This document shows, one piece after another, positions 24,602 to 32,708 of a stretch of DNA of 64,000 nucleotides. The stretch covers positions 1-64,000 of the forward strand of contig NZ_JAIWNC010000051.1 in NCBI RefSeq assembly GCF_020216025.1, read 5' to 3'. Under the pieces are notes generated by a model. It worked only from the letters and a program-made list of their open reading frames with translations. It ran no database searches and was not told the DNA's origin. This stretch comes from Jidongwangia harbinensis. Its GTDB lineage: Bacteria > Actinomycetota > Actinomycetes > Mycobacteriales > Micromonosporaceae. The position numbers were made by a program, and so were the translations under genes. Numbering within the stretch: the first letter of the stretch is position 1; the number at the start of each line of letters is the position of its first letter.

Positions 24602-24639
24602 CGGTCCGGCGTCTTCGCGGGCCGCCACGACGAGGACCG

Positions 24640-25803
24640 TCATCGCGCCATGGTGGACGGGTCGAGTCCGTCGACCAGCTCCGGCGCCTGCGGCTGGCGC
24701 GGGGCCAGCTCGATCTGCGCGGGCGTCACCAGGTCGTCGTCCGAGACGCCCATCTCGGCGAGCTTGCGCGCGCTCACCAGCACCCGCGACTCCAGCGAAC
24801 CCACCGCCTTGTTGTACGCGACCACCGCGCCGCTCAGCGAGCTGCCCACCTTGCCGACGTGGTCGCCGAGCGTGGACAGCCGCGCGTACAGCTCACGCGC
24901 CAGGCTGTGCACCGCCGCGGCGTTGTGGGCCAGCGCCTCCTGCCGCCAGGAGAACGCCACCGTCCGCAGCAGCGCCACCAGCGTGGCCGGGGTGGCCAGC
25001 ACGACGTTGCGGGTGAACGCGTGTTCCATCAGCACCGGATCACGCTGCAGGGCGGCGTCCAGGAACGGGTCGGCCGGCACGAACAGCACCACGAAGTCGG
25101 GCGTGGACTCGAACGCCGTCCAGTACGCCTTGGCCGCCAGCGCGTCGACGTGCCCGCGCAGGTGGCGTGCGTGCTGGTCCAGGTGGGTGTCGCGGGTGCG
25201 CTCGTCGCGGGCCTCCATGGCGGACAGGTACGCGTCGAACGGTGCCTTCGCGTCCACCACCACACTGCGGCCGCCGTGCAGGCGGACCAGCATGTCCGGG
25301 CGTACCCCCTGGGTGTCGGTCGTGGCCGTGACCTGCTCGGCGAAGTCGCAGTGCTCGAGCATGCCGGCGGCCTCGACGATCCGGCGCAGCTGATGCTCGC
25401 CCCACCGGCCCCGCACCTGGGGCGCGCGCAGCGCGGCCACCAGCTGTTTCGTCTCGGTGCGCAGCTCGCCGGAGACCGCGCCCATGGAGCGGACCTGTTC
25501 GCGCAGTTCGGCGTAGGCGTCGACGCGCTCGTGCTCCAGCTCGGCGACCCGCTGCTCATAACGCCGCAGGGTCTCGTGCAACGGCGCGATCGCCCGGGCC
25601 ACCGCCTCCTGGGACTGGGCGGTCGCCTCGTAGGACAACGCCTTCATCGACTGCTCGAACCGGGTCTCGCCGTCGCGGCCGGCCCGCACGGTCGCCTCCA
25701 GCCGGGCGATGTCGGTGGCGGCCCGGAGGCGCCCGGCGAACCATCCGAGAGCGGCCCCCACGGCGAGGCAGACGAGGACCACGGCCAGCGTCGAGAAGGT
25801 CAC
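24640..25803 (-). CDS. rmuC: DNA recombination protein RmuC
   Basis: A 387-residue RmuC-family protein, thought to limit DNA rearrangements, with a nuclease-like fold. An N-terminal transmembrane helix (about residues 4-24) is followed by a coiled coil (about 30-110) and the conserved domain. 'VRGRWGEHQLRRIVEAAGM' lies near residue 125 and 'VVVDAKAPFDAYLSAMEA' near residue 180 with the Asp-Lys pair of the restriction-endonuclease-like core. 'FVVLFVPADPFLDAALQRDP' and 'VVLATPATLVALLRTVAFSW' are also typical. GTG 25803 is used; GTG 25812 is an alternative. Divergent from the next gene. Confidence 0.93.
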   Translation of the reverse strand: MTFSTLAVVLVCLAVGAALGWFAGRLRAATDIARLEATVRAGRDGETRFEQSMKALSYEATAQSQEAVARAIAPLHETLRRYEQRVAELEHERVDAYAELREQVRSMGAVSGELRTETKQLVAALRAPQVRGRWGEHQLRRIVEAAGMLEHCDFAEQVTATTDTQGVRPDMLVRLHGGRSVVVDAKAPFDAYLSAMEARDERTRDTHLDQHARHLRGHVDALAAKAYWTAFESTPDFVVLFVPADPFLDAALQRDPVLMEHAFTRNVVLATPATLVALLRTVAFSWRQEALAHNAAAVHSLARELYARLSTLGDHVGKVGSSLSGAVVAYNKAVGSLESRVLVSARKLAEMGVSDDDLVTPAQIELAPRQPQAPELVDGLDPSTMAR

Positions 25804-25857
25804 GTAGGGCACTGTGCCAGAGGGGTGCGACAGGATTTGCGCGGGTACCGTGGAGAC

Positions 25858-26565
25858 ATGAAGGTGTTTCTGCTGCTCCTCGTGGTCCTGGTCGCGATCG
25901 CGCTGGTGGTGGCGTGGCGCCGCGGTGCGGTGGCCCGTGAGCAACGGCACCTCGACGACGCCCGGGCGGAGGCGCAGCGCTGGTACGAGCGCCTCGGCGG
26001 CCAGGTGCTCAACCTGCACGCCGACGACCCCGCGGCGCGGCAGGCGCTGGCCGACGCCGGCGAGCGCTACAACGCGGCCGGTGGGCAGTTGCAGCAGGCG
26101 AAGACCGTGCGACAGTACGAGCTGGCGCGCGAGTCGGCGCTCGAGGGACTGGCCTACGTCCGGGCCGCCCGGATCGCGATGGGCATCGACCCCGGTCCGG
26201 AACTGCCGCCGTTGGCCGGTGCACACGGCGCCGGGCAGCTGACCCGGGAACGCGAGGTCAGTGTCCAGGGTCAGCACTACCGGGCCGGGCCGCAGCCGGG
26301 CCCCGGCACGCCGTACTACTACCCCGGCGGCCGGGTGCAGGGCCGCCCGGTGCCGGCCGGCTGGTATTCGACGCCGCTGTGGAAGACCGCGCTGGGCGCC
26401 GGCGCCGGCGTGCTGGGCGGCATGCTGATCTTCGACGCGCTGCTGTCGCCGGGCTTCGGCGACCTGGGGTACGGCGAGGACTTCGAGGACGCCTCGGCCG
26501 ACGGCGGCGACGGCGGCGGTGACCTCGGCGGCGACTTCGGTGGGGACTTCGGCGGCGACTTCTAG
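25858..26565 (+). CDS. Membrane-anchored protein with Gly/Asp-rich tail
   Basis: A 235-residue protein. An N-terminal helix (residues 3-20, 'VFLLLLVVLVAIALVVAW') anchors it; a helical segment with 'AREQRHLDDARAEAQRWYERL' follows; a Tyr/Pro/Gly-rich stretch and a second hydrophobic region ('ALGAGAGVLGGMLIFDALL', about residue 180) precede a low-complexity end made of repeated GGDFGGDF units (nine-base repeats at 26521-26562). Similar tails occur in small actinobacterial membrane proteins of unknown role. ATG 25858 has GGAGAC just upstream. Its stop overlaps that of the next, convergent gene (26562-26565). Confidence 0.65.
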   Translation: MKVFLLLLVVLVAIALVVAWRRGAVAREQRHLDDARAEAQRWYERLGGQVLNLHADDPAARQALADAGERYNAAGGQLQQAKTVRQYELARESALEGLAYVRAARIAMGIDPGPELPPLAGAHGAGQLTREREVSVQGQHYRAGPQPGPGTPYYYPGGRVQGRPVPAGWYSTPLWKTALGAGAGVLGGMLIFDALLSPGFGDLGYGEDFEDASADGGDGGGDLGGDFGGDFGGDF

Positions 26566-27122
26566 CGACCGCGGGCGGCGTCCGGGTGGGCGTGCAGCCG
26601 GCGGGCGAGTTCCCGGCGGAGTGCCCGCGGGCCCGGCCAGATCTGGGTGAGATCCGCGGTGAAGGCGGTGCCCGAGCCGGTCTCGGTCATCGCCGGCCAG
26701 CCCGGGCCCTCGCCATCCACCGGGTGCACCCGGTCCAGGTCGACCGGCGTCACCTCCAGCACGGTCCGGGTCAGGCTGCGCTGCACCACCACGGTCCGGA
26801 TGTCCGGCCAGGCCAGCAGCACCGGATCGCTGCCCTGGGCGGCCAGTTCCAGCCCGGCGGCGGAGACCCGCACCCAGGTGGGCAGCGAGGACCGCGCGGA
26901 GAGCGCGAACCCGCCCGCGACCAGCGTGCCCACCACCACGGCTTGCACGGCGGTGGACGCCAGGTCGTCGGCATCGCCGACCAGGCGGTTCACCAGGGGC
27001 GACACCAGGAGGTACGCGACCACCACGGTCCCGAACACCGCCGCGAACGTCCGTACCGGCGACGACCGGAACAGCACCGCGTCATCGGCGGGCGCGGCTA
27101 CCTCCTCGGGTGCGGTCGACAT
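26562..27122 (-). CDS. PH-domain-like membrane protein
   Basis: A 186-residue protein with two hydrophobic helices (about residues 27-45 and 58-78) and a C-terminal domain that resembles the bacterial PH (PH_6-like) fold: 'TWVRVSAAGLELAAQGSDPV', 'LLAWPDIRTVVVQRSL' and 'TVLEVTPVDLDRVHP' form successive strands. Members sit in the membrane with the PH domain in the cytoplasm; their role is poorly known. ATG 27122 is used. It ends inside the stop region of the convergent gene at 26565 and follows valS-side DNA with 23 bases between genes. Confidence 0.7.
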   Translation of the reverse strand: MSTAPEEVAAPADDAVLFRSSPVRTFAAVFGTVVVAYLLVSPLVNRLVGDADDLASTAVQAVVVGTLVAGGFALSARSSLPTWVRVSAAGLELAAQGSDPVLLAWPDIRTVVVQRSLTRTVLEVTPVDLDRVHPVDGEGPGWPAMTETGSGTAFTADLTQIWPGPRALRRELARRLHAHPDAARGR

Positions 27123-27145
27123 GGTTCCTATGCTGCCCCGGCCGT

Positions 27146-29680
27146 CTAGAACGCGCAGGCGATCACCAACTCCGGCGTGCGGTCCGGCAGCATGTCCAGC
27201 TTGCCGATCCGGCCGGCCGCCTTGAGGTCACCCTCGATGCGGGCCAGCCGGTCCAGCACGTCGGCCGGCCCGAGCGCCTCGGCCAGCGGAATCTCCGCCC
27301 GCATGGACAGCTTCCGGTCCGACTTCGCCCGCCGGACCTGCCGCAACGCGTCGCCGGCCAGCGCCAGCAGCGTCGTGTCACCGTCCGGTGCCACCCGGGT
27401 GAGTTCGTACTTCGTCGGCCACGTCGCCCGGTGCACGGAGCCGTACCGCCACCAGGACCAGACCTCCTCGGTCACGTACGGCAGGAACGGCGCGAACAGC
27501 CGCAGCAGCACGGCCAGCCCGGCGGCCAGCGCGGCCCGGGCCGAGTCGGCGCCCGGCCCCTCGCCGTACGCCCGCTCCTTGACCAACTCGATGTAGTCGT
27601 CGCAGAACGTCCAGAAGAAGGACTCGGTCACCTGCAGCGCGTCGGTGTGCTGGAACGCCTCGAACGCCGTGGTGGCGTCCGTGACCACCTCGGCGAGCCG
27701 GGCCAGCACGGCGCGGTCCAGCGGCTCGGACACCGGCTGCCGCAGCGCGTCCGCCGCACCGAGCCCGAGCGCGAACTTCGACGCGTTCAGCAGTTTCGTC
27801 GCCAGCCGCCGGCCCACCTTGATCTGTGCCGGGTCGAACGCGAGGTCGGTGCCCGGGCGCCCGTTGGCCGCCCAGTACCGCACCGCGTCCGAGCCGTTCC
27901 GCACCAGCAGGTCCATCGGCGTGACCACGTTGCCCTTGGACTTCGACATCTTCTTGCGGTCCGGGTCCAGGATCCAGCCGGAGAGCACGGCGTGGCGCCA
28001 CGGCAGCACGCCGTTCTCCAGGTGGGCGCGGACCACCGAGGAGAACAGCCAGGTGCGGATGATCTCCTGTCCCTGCGGTCGCAGATCCATCGGGAAGACC
28101 CGGGCGAACAGGTCCCCGGTGCCCCAGCCGGTGACGATCTGCGGGGTCAGCGAGGACGTGGCCCAGGTGTCCATCACGTCGGGATCAGCGGTGAAGCCAC
28201 CCGGGACGTCCCGCCGGGACTCGTCGAATCCGGGCGGACACTCCGAGGACGGGTCGACTGGCAACGTTGATTCGTCCGGTATGAGAAGCTGCTCGTAGTC
28301 CGGCTCGCCAGCGTCGTCGAGCCGGTACCAGATCGGAACCGGCACGCCGAAGAACCGCTGCCGGCTGATCAGCCAGTCCCCGGTGAGGCCGTTCACCCAG
28401 TGTTCGTAGCGGTGCTGCATGTGCCCCGGGATCCACTGCAGTTCCCGCCCGCGGGCCAGCAACCGGGCGCGAAGATCCGCATCCCGGCCGCCGTTGCGGA
28501 TGAACCACTGCCGGCTGGTGACGATCTCCAGCGGCGACTCCCCGTGCTCGTAGAACTTGACCGGATGGGTGACCGGCCGCGGCTCGCCGAGCAGGTCGCC
28601 CGCCAGGCCCAGCAGGCGCACCATCTCCCGCCGCGCGGCGTTGACGGTGAGGCCGGCGAACTCCTGGTAGGCCACGGCCGGAACGCCCGGTGGCCGGTCC
28701 GGCAGGAACCGGCCGTCGCGGCCGATCACCACCCGGGTGTCCAGCTTCAGGTCGCGCCACCAGATCACGTCGGTGAGGTCACCGAAGGTGCACACCATGG
28801 CGATGCCGGTGCCCTTGTCCGGTGCCGCCATCGGGTGCTCGTACACCGGCACCTCGACGTCGAAGACCGGTGTCCGGACCGTGCGGCCCAGCAACGACTT
28901 GTACCGCTCGTCGGACGGGTGGAAGACCAGCGCCACACACGCCGGCAACAGCTCCGGCCGGGTGGTGTCGATCTCCACCGGCCCGTCCGGTCCGTGGAAC
29001 CGCAGCCGGTGGTACGCGCCCGGCCGTTCCCGGTCCTCCAGCTCGGCCTGGGCGACCGCGGTGCGGAAGCCGACGTCCCACAGGGTCGGTGCCTCGGCCG
29101 TGTAGGCCTCGCCGCGGGCCAGGTTCGCCAGGAACGCACGTTGCGAGACGGCCTGAGAGGTGCGGCCGATCGTGGTGTACGTCATGGTCCAGTCGACGGA
29201 CAGCCCGAGCCGCCGCCACAAGGTCTCGAACGCCTTCTCGTCCTCCGCGGTCAGGCGCCCGCACAACTCGACGAAGTTACGCCGGGAGATCGCCACCGCG
29301 GGCTTCGGCGGCGTCGCGGGCGGCTCCCAGTCCGGGTCGTACGGCAGCGCCGGGTCGCAGCGCACGCCGTAGACGTTCTGCACGCGGCGCTCGGTGGGCA
29401 GGCCGTTGTCGTCCCAGCCCATCGGATAGAACACGGTCTTGCCGCGCATCCGCTGGAAGCGCGCGACCGTGTCGGTGTGCGTGTACGAGAAGACGTGTCC
29501 CATGTGCAGCTCGCCCGATACGGTCGGCGGCGGCGTGTCGATCGAGAACACGTTGGCGCGCTCGGCTACCGACCGGTCGAACCGGTAGGTGCCGTCAGCC
29601 TCCCAGCGGGCTGCCCAACGTTCCTCTAGGCCGTCAAGGCTCGGGCGATCCGGCATGGCGCCGGTTCGGGGCTCCGTCAT
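27146..29680 (-). CDS. valS: Valyl-tRNA synthetase, archaeal/Rickettsia-like type
   Basis: An 844-residue class I synthetase that charges tRNA-Val with valine in the cytosol. 'PPTVSGELHMGHVFSY' holds the HIGH motif near residue 48, and 'KMSKSKGNVVTPMDLL' the KMSKS loop near residue 575. The catalytic segment after HIGH reads 'MGWDDNGLPTERRV' rather than the 'GTDHAGIATQ' of ordinary bacterial ValRS, placing it with the archaeal/alphaproteobacterial type. The C terminus stops at 'MLPDRTPELVIACAF' without the usual bacterial coiled-coil arm. ATG 29680 is chosen because family similarity starts there; the frame extends 137 codons upstream without homology. If the genome has a second, standard valS, this one may be an inhibitor-resistant copy. 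Confidence 0.93.
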   Translation of the reverse strand: MTEPRTGAMPDRPSLDGLEERWAARWEADGTYRFDRSVAERANVFSIDTPPPTVSGELHMGHVFSYTHTDTVARFQRMRGKTVFYPMGWDDNGLPTERRVQNVYGVRCDPALPYDPDWEPPATPPKPAVAISRRNFVELCGRLTAEDEKAFETLWRRLGLSVDWTMTYTTIGRTSQAVSQRAFLANLARGEAYTAEAPTLWDVGFRTAVAQAELEDRERPGAYHRLRFHGPDGPVEIDTTRPELLPACVALVFHPSDERYKSLLGRTVRTPVFDVEVPVYEHPMAAPDKGTGIAMVCTFGDLTDVIWWRDLKLDTRVVIGRDGRFLPDRPPGVPAVAYQEFAGLTVNAARREMVRLLGLAGDLLGEPRPVTHPVKFYEHGESPLEIVTSRQWFIRNGGRDADLRARLLARGRELQWIPGHMQHRYEHWVNGLTGDWLISRQRFFGVPVPIWYRLDDAGEPDYEQLLIPDESTLPVDPSSECPPGFDESRRDVPGGFTADPDVMDTWATSSLTPQIVTGWGTGDLFARVFPMDLRPQGQEIIRTWLFSSVVRAHLENGVLPWRHAVLSGWILDPDRKKMSKSKGNVVTPMDLLVRNGSDAVRYWAANGRPGTDLAFDPAQIKVGRRLATKLLNASKFALGLGAADALRQPVSEPLDRAVLARLAEVVTDATTAFEAFQHTDALQVTESFFWTFCDDYIELVKERAYGEGPGADSARAALAAGLAVLLRLFAPFLPYVTEEVWSWWRYGSVHRATWPTKYELTRVAPDGDTTLLALAGDALRQVRRAKSDRKLSMRAEIPLAEALGPADVLDRLARIEGDLKAAGRIGKLDMLPDRTPELVIACAF

Positions 29681-29859
29681 CGCGCCAGCGTAGGGCCGTT
29701 GCGGTTGGTACGGCCAGCAGTTTGCAGCCGTGCCGGCCCTCGGTTCTTCGCCCGCCCTGCCGGGTTGCCGGTTCTTCCGCTCGCAGTGTCGGGCTGCGGG
29801 TGCCGCGCCCGGGGTGCCGCGCCCGGGATTCCGGCGGGTGGGCGGCGGCCATCTGGGGG

Positions 29860-30357
29860 TCATGCGGCTCGCTCGTGGTCGAGCAGCCACGTCTTGACCT
29901 CCAGGCCCCAGCGGTAGCCGCCGAGCGACCCGTCCGTGCGCAGCACCCGGTGACACGGCACGAACAGTGCGGCCGGGTTGCGCGCGCAGGCGGCGGCCGC
30001 GGCCCGTACCGCCGCCGGCCGACCCGCGAGCGCGGCGAATTGGGTGTACGTGACCGGCGCACCGGGCTTGATGTCGCGCATCACCTGCCACGCGAACGTC
30101 ATGAACTGGCCGCCGCTGTGCTGCTCGACCCGGATGTCATCGATCGCGGTGAGGTCACCGTCGAAGTAGGAGCGCACCGCAAGGCCGACCGCGCCGGGGT
30201 CGGTCTCGGGTCTGACGTCCTCGACCAGACCCGGATGCACGAGGCCGAGCAGAGCCGGGACATCGCTGGTGAAGCCGGAGGCGCGGACCGCGCCGGAGTC
30301 GCTGACGATGACCGTGAACGGACCGATGGGGGTGTCCATGATCGAGTGACGCAACAT
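29860..30357 (-). CDS. ogt: Methylated-DNA-protein-cysteine methyltransferase
   Basis: A 165-residue suicidal DNA repair protein that moves the methyl group from O6-methylguanine to its own cysteine. The active site is 'NPAALFVPCHRVLRTDGSLGGYRWG' region near residue 130, with Cys in 'PCHRV'. 'VMRDIKPGAPVTYTQFAALA' precedes it, carrying the helix-turn-helix DNA-binding part. The N-terminal domain is complete and the length is typical. ATG 30357. It lies 32 bases downstream of the Ada-AlkA gene on the same strand, so both are likely transcribed together and induced by alkylation damage. Confidence 0.96.
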   Translation of the reverse strand: MLRHSIMDTPIGPFTVIVSDSGAVRASGFTSDVPALLGLVHPGLVEDVRPETDPGAVGLAVRSYFDGDLTAIDDIRVEQHSGGQFMTFAWQVMRDIKPGAPVTYTQFAALAGRPAAVRAAAAACARNPAALFVPCHRVLRTDGSLGGYRWGLEVKTWLLDHERAA

Positions 30358-30389
30358 GTTGGTCTCCTACCGGGTGGTTGGTCGGGCTG

Positions 30390-32000
30390 TCAGGCGGCAC
30401 GCCACAGGCGGACGAGCGCGTAGGACCGCCACGGTCGCCAGGACGCGGCGTGCCGGTCGAGTTCGATGGGGGAGCCGGGCAGGCCGAGCGCGGCGGCGCC
30501 GCGCCGGACCGCCAGGTCGGTGGGGAGGAAGACATCCGGGTCGCCGATCGCGCGCATCGCCACGTATCCCGCGGTCCACGCGCCGACGCCCGGCAGTTCC
30601 TGGAGGCGGGCCACGGTTTCGTCCCGGTCGGCGCCGGGGTCGAGGTCGAGCTTGCCGGCCGCGACGGCCTGTGCGAGCGCCCGGATGGTCTCCCGGCGCG
30701 CCGCCGGCATGCCGAACGCCTCGTCGGGCAGCCCGGCGATCTCCGACGCGGCCGGAAACGGCACCAGCGGCGGAGCGGCTCGACCCGGGTCGCGCGCAGC
30801 GGGGCGGCCCGCGCCGGCGTCGCGCGCAGCGGGGCGGCCCGCGTCGGCGTCGCACGCAGCGGGGCGGCCCGCGTCGGCGTCGCGCGCACCGGTGTGGGCT
30901 GCCTGGGTAGGGGCGGCGTGGGTAGGGGCGGCGTGGGTAGGGGCGGCGTGCGTTGGGGCGGCGTAGGTTGGGGCGGCGGCGCGGATCAGGCGACTCAACG
31001 TGGTGCGGGCGCTGGCGACGCTGACCTGCTGGCCGACGATCGCCCGGACCGCCATCTCGAAGCCGTCGACCGCGCGGGGCACCCGGACCCCCGGCTCCTT
31101 GCCGATGACCGCAGTGAGCGCCGGGTCCGCTGCCAGCGCGGCGTCGACCGCGGCCGGGTCGGCGTCGAGGTCGAGGAGGCGACGGCAGCGCGCCACCGCG
31201 GGTGCCAGGTCGCGCACGTCGTCGAGGTGCAGGGTGGCCGAGACCCAGCGCTCCTCGGGTCGCAGTTCGACGGTCGCGGGTCCGTGCGGCAGGGCAAGTG
31301 CCCGCCGGTAGCGGACGTGGTCGGCCTCCTCCACGCCGGGCAGCGCCCGGGCGGCGAGGAACTCGAGCAGCGCCGGAGCGTGCAGCGGGGCGCGGAACGC
31401 CAGCCGCAGGTGGATCGTCCCGGCTCCGGTGCGGGTGGCGGGCCGGCGTTCGCGCAGTGCGCCGGGCGTTGCCGCGTACACCTCGAGGATCGTGTCGTTG
31501 AACTGCCGGACGCTGCCGAACCCGGCGGCGAACGCGATCTCGGCCAGGCCGAGATCGGTGGTCTCGATCAGGATGCGAGCGGTCTGGGCGCGTTGCGCGC
31601 GGGCCAGCGCCAGCGGTCCGGCACCGAGTTCCGCGGTGAGCATCCGGTGCAGGTGGCGCTCGGTGTAGCCGAGCCGGGAGGCCAGTCCTGGTACGCCCTC
31701 GCGGTCCACCACGCCGTCAGCGATCAGCCGCATGGCCCGGCCCACCACGTCGGCACGGACGTCCCAGTCCGGCGAACCCGGCGCGGCGTCCGGCCGGCAG
31801 CGTCGGCAGGCGCGGAAGCCGTTGCGCTGCGCGGCCGCCGAGCTGGGGTAGAACGTGACGTTGGCCCGCTTGGGGGTGACCGCCGGGCAGGACGGCCGGC
31901 AGTAGATGCCGGTGGTCCTGACCGCCGTGTAGAACCAGCCGTCGAACCGCTGATCGCGGCTGTCGACGGCCCGGTAGCACCGCTCGAAGTCCAGCTCCAT
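30390..32000 (-). CDS. Ada regulator fused to AlkA 3-methyladenine glycosylase, repeat-expanded
   Basis: A 536-residue fusion. An Ada-type zinc domain covers about residues 1-75 ('GIYCRPSCPAVTPKRANV' and 'ACRRCRPD' provide the Cys ligands, one of which is methylated in Ada), an AraC helix-turn-helix about 85-185 ('LGYTERHLHRML'), and an AlkA part about 190-536 with the HhH-GPD motif near 'LQELPGVGAWTAGYVAMRA' and catalytic Asp in 'GDPDVFLPTDLAV'. This is the adaptive-response regulator/glycosylase of actinobacteria. Between the two AlkA halves, residues about 340-410 are low-complexity repeats (AAPTH pentapeptides and DADAGRPAAR decapeptides) encoded by DNA minisatellites. The frame is intact. 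ATG 32000. Confidence 0.93.
   Translation of the reverse strand: MELDFERCYRAVDSRDQRFDGWFYTAVRTTGIYCRPSCPAVTPKRANVTFYPSSAAAQRNGFRACRRCRPDAAPGSPDWDVRADVVGRAMRLIADGVVDREGVPGLASRLGYTERHLHRMLTAELGAGPLALARAQRAQTARILIETTDLGLAEIAFAAGFGSVRQFNDTILEVYAATPGALRERRPATRTGAGTIHLRLAFRAPLHAPALLEFLAARALPGVEEADHVRYRRALALPHGPATVELRPEERWVSATLHLDDVRDLAPAVARCRRLLDLDADPAAVDAALAADPALTAVIGKEPGVRVPRAVDGFEMAVRAIVGQQVSVASARTTLSRLIRAAAPTYAAPTHAAPTHAAPTHAAPTQAAHTGARDADAGRPAACDADAGRPAARDAGAGRPAARDPGRAAPPLVPFPAASEIAGLPDEAFGMPAARRETIRALAQAVAAGKLDLDPGADRDETVARLQELPGVGAWTAGYVAMRAIGDPDVFLPTDLAVRRGAAALGLPGSPIELDRHAASWRPWRSYALVRLWRAA
30789..30890. repeat. 30-bp minisatellite inside Ada-AlkA gene
   Basis: Three near-perfect 30-bp units start at 30789, 30819 and 30849 (core GCGCAGCGGGGCGGCCCGCG), followed by a partial fourth. 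They encode a decapeptide repeat on the minus strand and keep the frame. Confidence 0.95.
30905..30979. repeat. 15-bp minisatellite inside Ada-AlkA gene
   Basis: Five 15-bp units (GGGTAGGGGCGGCGT) run from 30905 to 30979; the first three are identical. They encode AAPTH-type pentapeptides on the minus strand. Confidence 0.95.
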
Positions 32001-32088
32001 GCGGTCGAGTCTGCTCCTGCGCGGGGTGGGTCGGCTCGCGGGTTCCGGACATCGGCGTTCCGGGCGGGGAGGGGCTTCACGGGTTCAG

Positions 32089-32108
32089 TTATACCCGGTT
32101 ATACTCGG
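32089..32108 (+). promoter_or_regulatory. Tandem operator / leaderless promoter of the TA pair
   Basis: Two abutting 10-bp repeats, TTATACCCGG and TTATACTCGG, end four bases before the antitoxin GTG. The second contains TATACT, a consensus-like -10 at 32100-32105, which would place the transcript start at or near the start codon. Ribbon-helix-helix antitoxins bind such tandem sites, so autorepression is likely. Confidence 0.6.
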
Positions 32109-32111
32109 TCC

Positions 32112-32360
32112 GTGAAGACGGCAATTTCCATTCCGGACGACACCTTCGCGCAAGCCGAGGAGCACGCCGCCGCGCTCGGGATGAGCCGGTCGGAGTTCTT
32201 CACCCGGGCCGTGCGGCGGTACATCGAGCATCTCGAGGCCGAGTCGCTGACCGGCCGGATCAATCTGGCGCTCGACGTGGCCTGGCCCGATCCCGCAGCC
32301 GTGGAGGTCGTCGTCGACTACGCCCATCGCCGCCCGCCGGCCGGAGAGGACGTCCGGTGA
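32112..32360 (+). CDS. Ribbon-helix-helix antitoxin
   Basis: An 82-residue antitoxin of the CopG/MetJ-Arc ribbon-helix-helix type. 'KTAISIPDDTFAQAEEHA' forms the DNA-binding strand and first helix, 'LGMSRSEFFTRAVRRYIEHLE' the second helix; the C-terminal 35 residues should wrap and neutralise the toxin. GTG 32112 is used because the RHH strand begins there and a -10 box lies just upstream. The stop overlaps the toxin start (GTGA), typical of type II toxin-antitoxin pairs. Confidence 0.9.
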   Translation: MKTAISIPDDTFAQAEEHAAALGMSRSEFFTRAVRRYIEHLEAESLTGRINLALDVAWPDPAAVEVVVDYAHRRPPAGEDVR

Positions 32361-32683
32361 TCCGGCGCGGAGACATCTACTGGGCCGGGCTGGGCTCCCC
32401 CCGGCCCGTGCTAGTGGTCCAGGCCCAGCCCTACAACGACAGCCGGCTGCCGACCGTGCTGGCGGCGGTGGTCACGTCCAACACGAAGGCGGCAGCGCTC
32501 CCCGGCAACGTGTTCCTGCCCGCGGCGATGTCCGGGCTGCCGCACGACGCGGTGGTCAACGTGGCGGCGCTGATCACGGTGGACAAGGCGGTCCTGGACG
32601 GTCCGGTCGGTTCGGTGCCGTTCGACGAGATGAGCGCGGTCGACGACGGCCTGCGCAAGGTTCTCGGTGTCGGCGCACGATGA
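32357..32683 (+). CDS. MazF/PemK-family toxin
   Basis: A 108-residue endoribonuclease toxin. 'IRRGDIYWAGLGSPRPVLVVQ' region matches the MazF N terminus, with Arg/Pro substrate-binding residues in 'GSPRPVLVV'. 'LAAVVTSNTKAAALPGNVFL' carries the conserved Thr-Ser-Asn, and 'DAVVNVAALITVDKAVL' the second conserved strand. Members cut mRNA at short sequences and stop growth when the antitoxin decays. GTG start overlapping the antitoxin stop. The following hydrolase gene has its own ribosome site 20 bases downstream. Confidence 0.93.
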   Translation: MIRRGDIYWAGLGSPRPVLVVQAQPYNDSRLPTVLAAVVTSNTKAAALPGNVFLPAAMSGLPHDAVVNVAALITVDKAVLDGPVGSVPFDEMSAVDDGLRKVLGVGAR

Positions 32684-32708
32684 CGGCCACCTTCGGGAGG
32701 ATGAGGCG

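Noticed and set aside
30789..30979. CRISPR-like array
   Set aside because: Units are directly tandem without spacers and translate in frame inside a repair gene.
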